From an uncultured Eubacteriales bacterium (GTDB taxonomy: Bacteria > Bacillota > Clostridia > Peptostreptococcales > Anaerovoracaceae): a stretch of DNA of 8,601 nucleotides. Below, in pieces: positions 6,904 to 8,601 of the stretch. The notes under the pieces were generated by a model, which saw only the letters and a list, made by a program, of their open reading frames with translations, had not been told where the DNA came from and ran no database searches. The stretch covers positions 1 through 8,601 of the forward strand of contig CADCRD010000152.1 in NCBI GenBank assembly GCA_902803725.1. Reading direction: 5' to 3'. Numbering within the stretch: position 1 is the stretch's first letter; the number at the start of each line of letters is the position of its first letter. A program made the translations under genes and the position numbers.

Positions 6904-6932
6904 AATTTAACATCTTCATACTGATATGTCAA
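6904..6932 (-). promoter_or_regulatory. SigA-type promoter of the heat-shock operon
   Basis: A perfect -35 TTGACA (6932-6927) is followed by a 17-bp spacer and the -10 TAAATT (6909-6904, 4 of 6 consensus bases), preceded by a TGn extension. The expected start point falls just before CIRCE. The bases upstream of the -35 are AT-rich and could act as an UP element. Confidence 0.82.
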
Positions 6933-6976
6933 CAGTAAAGGAAAATTAATTTCAATATTTTAAGGTTTTTTTGTGC

Positions 6977-7015
6977 AAAAAAAGACAGGAAGATATGATC
7001 AGATATCATCCTGTC
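6977..7015 (-). terminator. Intrinsic terminator of the deacylase-membrane protein unit
   Basis: GACAGGATGATAT (7015-7003) pairs with ATATCTTCCTGTC (6996-6984) at 12 of 13 positions around a 6-nt loop and is followed by seven Ts (6983-6977). It begins 32 nt after the stop of the membrane protein gene and isolates the heat-shock operon from upstream transcription. Confidence 0.92.
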
Positions 7016-7047
7016 GTAAAATTGCCGTTTTTAAGAAGGCAGAATCA

Positions 7048-7512
7048 TCAGTCTTCTGAGTCTAATCGTTTGGGCTGCCGTTCATAATCCAGCTCACGAA
7101 GCTGAACACCTGGCTCTTCTTCATCATTCTTTTTTTTCATCGACTTACGACGTTCATATTCATCCATGCCGGTTCTTTCTTCTTCATACCTGTCATCGAC
7201 AAATCCCGTATCGTCGTATTCTCCGAGATCACCTGAGGAATTATCCTCATCCATCAGTCTGCGTATCTTCTCTCTGTACTCTTTTTCCTGTCTTTCGTTT
7301 TCAGCAATACACCTTTTTACAACAAACTTATCATATACGACAAGTATAACAAATGTCATTGCCATCCATATAAAGCCTCCGAAAATGAGCGCAAACCCAC
7401 CGGGAATGCGGCCGGCTTTGACGGCTATAACAGCCAGGATCAGGCCGACAAAGGGCGCTATAAAATACTGTCCCAGACTTTTTAAAAATTTTACATCATA
7501 TTTTGGTTTCAT
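7048..7512 (-). CDS. Small two-helix membrane protein with charged tail, function unknown
   Basis: I do not recognise this 154-residue protein. The N-terminus is basic (MKPKYDVKFLKSLG). Two hydrophobic helices follow, roughly 16-32 (YFIAPFVGLILAVIAV) and 39-60 (GFALIFGGFIWMAMTFVILVVY), joined by a short AGRIPG turn. The remaining 90 or so residues are highly charged and probably disordered or partly helical: first Lys/Arg/Glu-rich (about 65-88), then acidic with repeated Asp/Glu/Tyr. With a short loop between the helices, both ends are likely on the same side, and the positive charges at both ends suggest the cytoplasm. Its ATG abuts the TAA of the deacylase-like gene (TAAATG, no gap) with only a weak ribosome site, so translation is probably coupled. 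A strong terminator follows. Confidence 0.8.
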   Translation of the reverse strand: MKPKYDVKFLKSLGQYFIAPFVGLILAVIAVKAGRIPGGFALIFGGFIWMAMTFVILVVYDKFVVKRCIAENERQEKEYREKIRRLMDEDNSSGDLGEYDDTGFVDDRYEEERTGMDEYERRKSMKKKNDEEEPGVQLRELDYERQPKRLDSED

Positions 7513-8448
7513 TTAGAGTTCCATCCCCTCAGGTTTTCTTAATCTCTGGTGTTTGAACACCGGAACACCATACTTAGCTGCAATATTTCTCGCAAGGTCC
7601 TTGTAGCAGGCCTTGGCTTTATCATGCATAACAACTGCATCTATTCCGCCGTCTATCTTTTCAACACACGCTACAGCCTTTTCAAATCCTTCTTCACTTT
7701 CGTATTCGCCCGTTACAAGCCACTGATTAGCAAGAATATGAGTTACTCCGAAGGCCTCATTCCCCCACTCAGTGAACACAGCTTCAGCAAAGTTAGGATC
7801 AAAGTGGACACCGCCTACGCACAGCAGATTGTGCACTGTTTTGCCATCATCTTTAAAAATATCCATAAGTGAAAGTGCCAGGGCTTTGCAAGCCTTTTCA
7901 TCATCCCAGCTGCTCTCGTCACTTCCTACTTCAAGATCCATCATTGCAACGGGATATTCGCACAGCAGCGAAGGGTCGCCTTCGCCATTATGAACGCCAG
8001 ACCAGTGAGTTCCTTCGGTAACTGCTCTGTATCCCTCAAGACCCAGTTCGTCGATATGACGTTTCATTCCATGCATTATGTTCCTCATTAATCTCGGCCT
8101 GGAAGGCGCAAAATATCCGGAATCCATATCTCCAAGAGTATGACAGGTCAGAACGTTGGGTTCTGCCGCAGCTCCTTCATGCCATGTTACCATGCCTGAA
8201 ACATCAAAATCAGCATAATGTTCATTCATGAAAGGAAGATATTTAGTATAATTCAGACAAAGCGCTCTGTCTGTTGGCACAAAGTGAAATTCATTTCCTT
8301 CTTCGTCCACATACCTGTATGCGTCTTTTCCGTCTGGTGTAGTTATCGTTTTTTCTGAAAGATAGCCTTCTTCCTCAAGGATCTTCCAGACCTTATCAGC
8401 AACATGCCCCCAATCCTCATTGAATGCGATATAGTATACTGCTTTCAT
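7513..8448 (-). CDS. DTD2/GEK1-like D-aminoacyl-tRNA deacylase family protein
   Basis: This 311-residue protein resembles DTD2 (GEK1), which hydrolyses D-amino acids wrongly attached to tRNA in archaea and plants. Matching landmarks in order: HEGAAAEPNVLTCHTLG (90-106); the helix around LMRNIMHGMKRHIDELGLEGY (120-140); EGTHWSG (145-151), where archaeal DTD2 has ATHHGP; LEVGSDESSWDDEKA (172-186), like the family's EIGSxxxxW; CVGGVHFDPNFAE (210-222), where DTD2 has GGGHYAP; and THILANQ (236-242) for GHIL. The fold assignment looks good, but three core motifs differ, so the substrate may differ too. It has no signal peptide or membrane segment. The ATG at 8448 has AGAGGTG 8 nt upstream. It is the first gene of a two-gene unit with the small membrane protein. 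Bacterial DTD usually belongs to an unrelated family. Confidence 0.75.
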   Translation of the reverse strand: MKAVYYIAFNEDWGHVADKVWKILEEEGYLSEKTITTPDGKDAYRYVDEEGNEFHFVPTDRALCLNYTKYLPFMNEHYADFDVSGMVTWHEGAAAEPNVLTCHTLGDMDSGYFAPSRPRLMRNIMHGMKRHIDELGLEGYRAVTEGTHWSGVHNGEGDPSLLCEYPVAMMDLEVGSDESSWDDEKACKALALSLMDIFKDDGKTVHNLLCVGGVHFDPNFAEAVFTEWGNEAFGVTHILANQWLVTGEYESEEGFEKAVACVEKIDGGIDAVVMHDKAKACYKDLARNIAAKYGVPVFKHQRLRKPEGMEL

Positions 8449-8601
8449 TAATTATGCACCTCTTTCTGTAATTCACTCAGAGTATAATATCACAATATAT
8501 TTAAAAAAACCACTTCCACTGCTATTATTGCTGAATTTTTGACTCATGATTTTAATGATTTTCTGATAGTTTGCTTATCACAAATGCTGCTGCCCCGGCA
8601 G
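8449..8601 (-). other. Right-edge intergenic region, possibly with the tail end of an upstream gene
   Basis: The region holds the ribosome site and candidate promoter of the deacylase-like gene and a 7-T run on the minus strand (8509-8503) with no convincing stem in front of it. One minus-strand frame is open from the edge and would encode a tail ending AFVISKLSENH with a TAA at 8554-8552. It could be the C-terminus of a gene lying mostly outside the window, but 15 codons are too few to tell. Confidence 0.3.
8484..8492 (-). promoter_or_regulatory. Candidate extended -10 element for the deacylase-like gene
   Basis: TGATATTAT on the minus strand fits a TGn plus TATTAT -10 (8489-8484), giving a leader of about 28 nt before the ATG. 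No good -35 is present at 16-18 bp upstream, where a run of Ts occurs instead. An overlapping TATACT (8486-8481) is an alternative. Confidence 0.35.

Noticed and set aside
8503..8545. Possible terminator before the deacylase-like gene
   Set aside because: There is a 7-T run on the minus strand, but I could not find a stable stem in the preceding bases.
8587..8601. Short GC-rich inverted repeat at the right edge
   Set aside because: CTGCC/GGCAG with a 2-base loop is too short to form a useful hairpin, has no T-run, and is cut by the window edge.

Overview
The window is compact bacterial chromosome, and every gene I can support lies on the minus strand. The DnaK lacks the roughly 25-residue nucleotide-binding-domain insert of Gram-negative DnaKs. 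The heat-shock genes run hrcA-grpE-dnaK-dnaJ behind a perfect CIRCE operator, followed by asp23-nusB-(Kae1-like)-xseA. Together with moderate-to-low GC and strong AGGAGG-type ribosome sites, this points to a low-GC Gram-positive, most likely an anaerobic Clostridia member. I cannot name genus or family from sequence alone.

Layout, right to left, which is the direction of transcription. (1) 8448-7048 is a two-gene unit: a protein resembling the archaeal/plant D-aminoacyl-tRNA deacylase DTD2 (GEK1), then a small two-helix membrane protein whose ATG directly follows the deacylase stop. It is closed by a strong intrinsic terminator at 6977-7015. (2) 6932-1999 is the class I heat-shock operon: a TTGACA promoter, a perfect 27-bp CIRCE (6866-6892), hrcA, grpE, dnaK and dnaJ, ending in a long intrinsic terminator (1999-2045). 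HrcA should bind CIRCE and repress the operon. DnaK, DnaJ and GrpE form the Hsp70 folding cycle. (3) 2000 to the left edge is a second operon whose promoter starts inside the T-run of the preceding terminator: asp23 (Gls24 family), nusB, a TsaD/Kae1-like ASKHA protein, and the 5' part of xseA, which runs off the left edge. These genes are separated by 8 nt or overlap by 4 and 10 nt.

Most of the window is conserved housekeeping sequence. I found no mobile element, CRISPR array, RNA gene or clearly new multi-gene system. The points worth a second look are: asp23, whose -10 box sits six bases before the ATG so that the mRNA is probably leaderless; the bacterial DTD2-like protein with changed core motifs; and the Kae1-like protein, which keeps the metal ligands of TsaD but has lost its TAGPGL-type loop. 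No gene-free stretch exceeds about 155 bases; the intergenic regions are described below.
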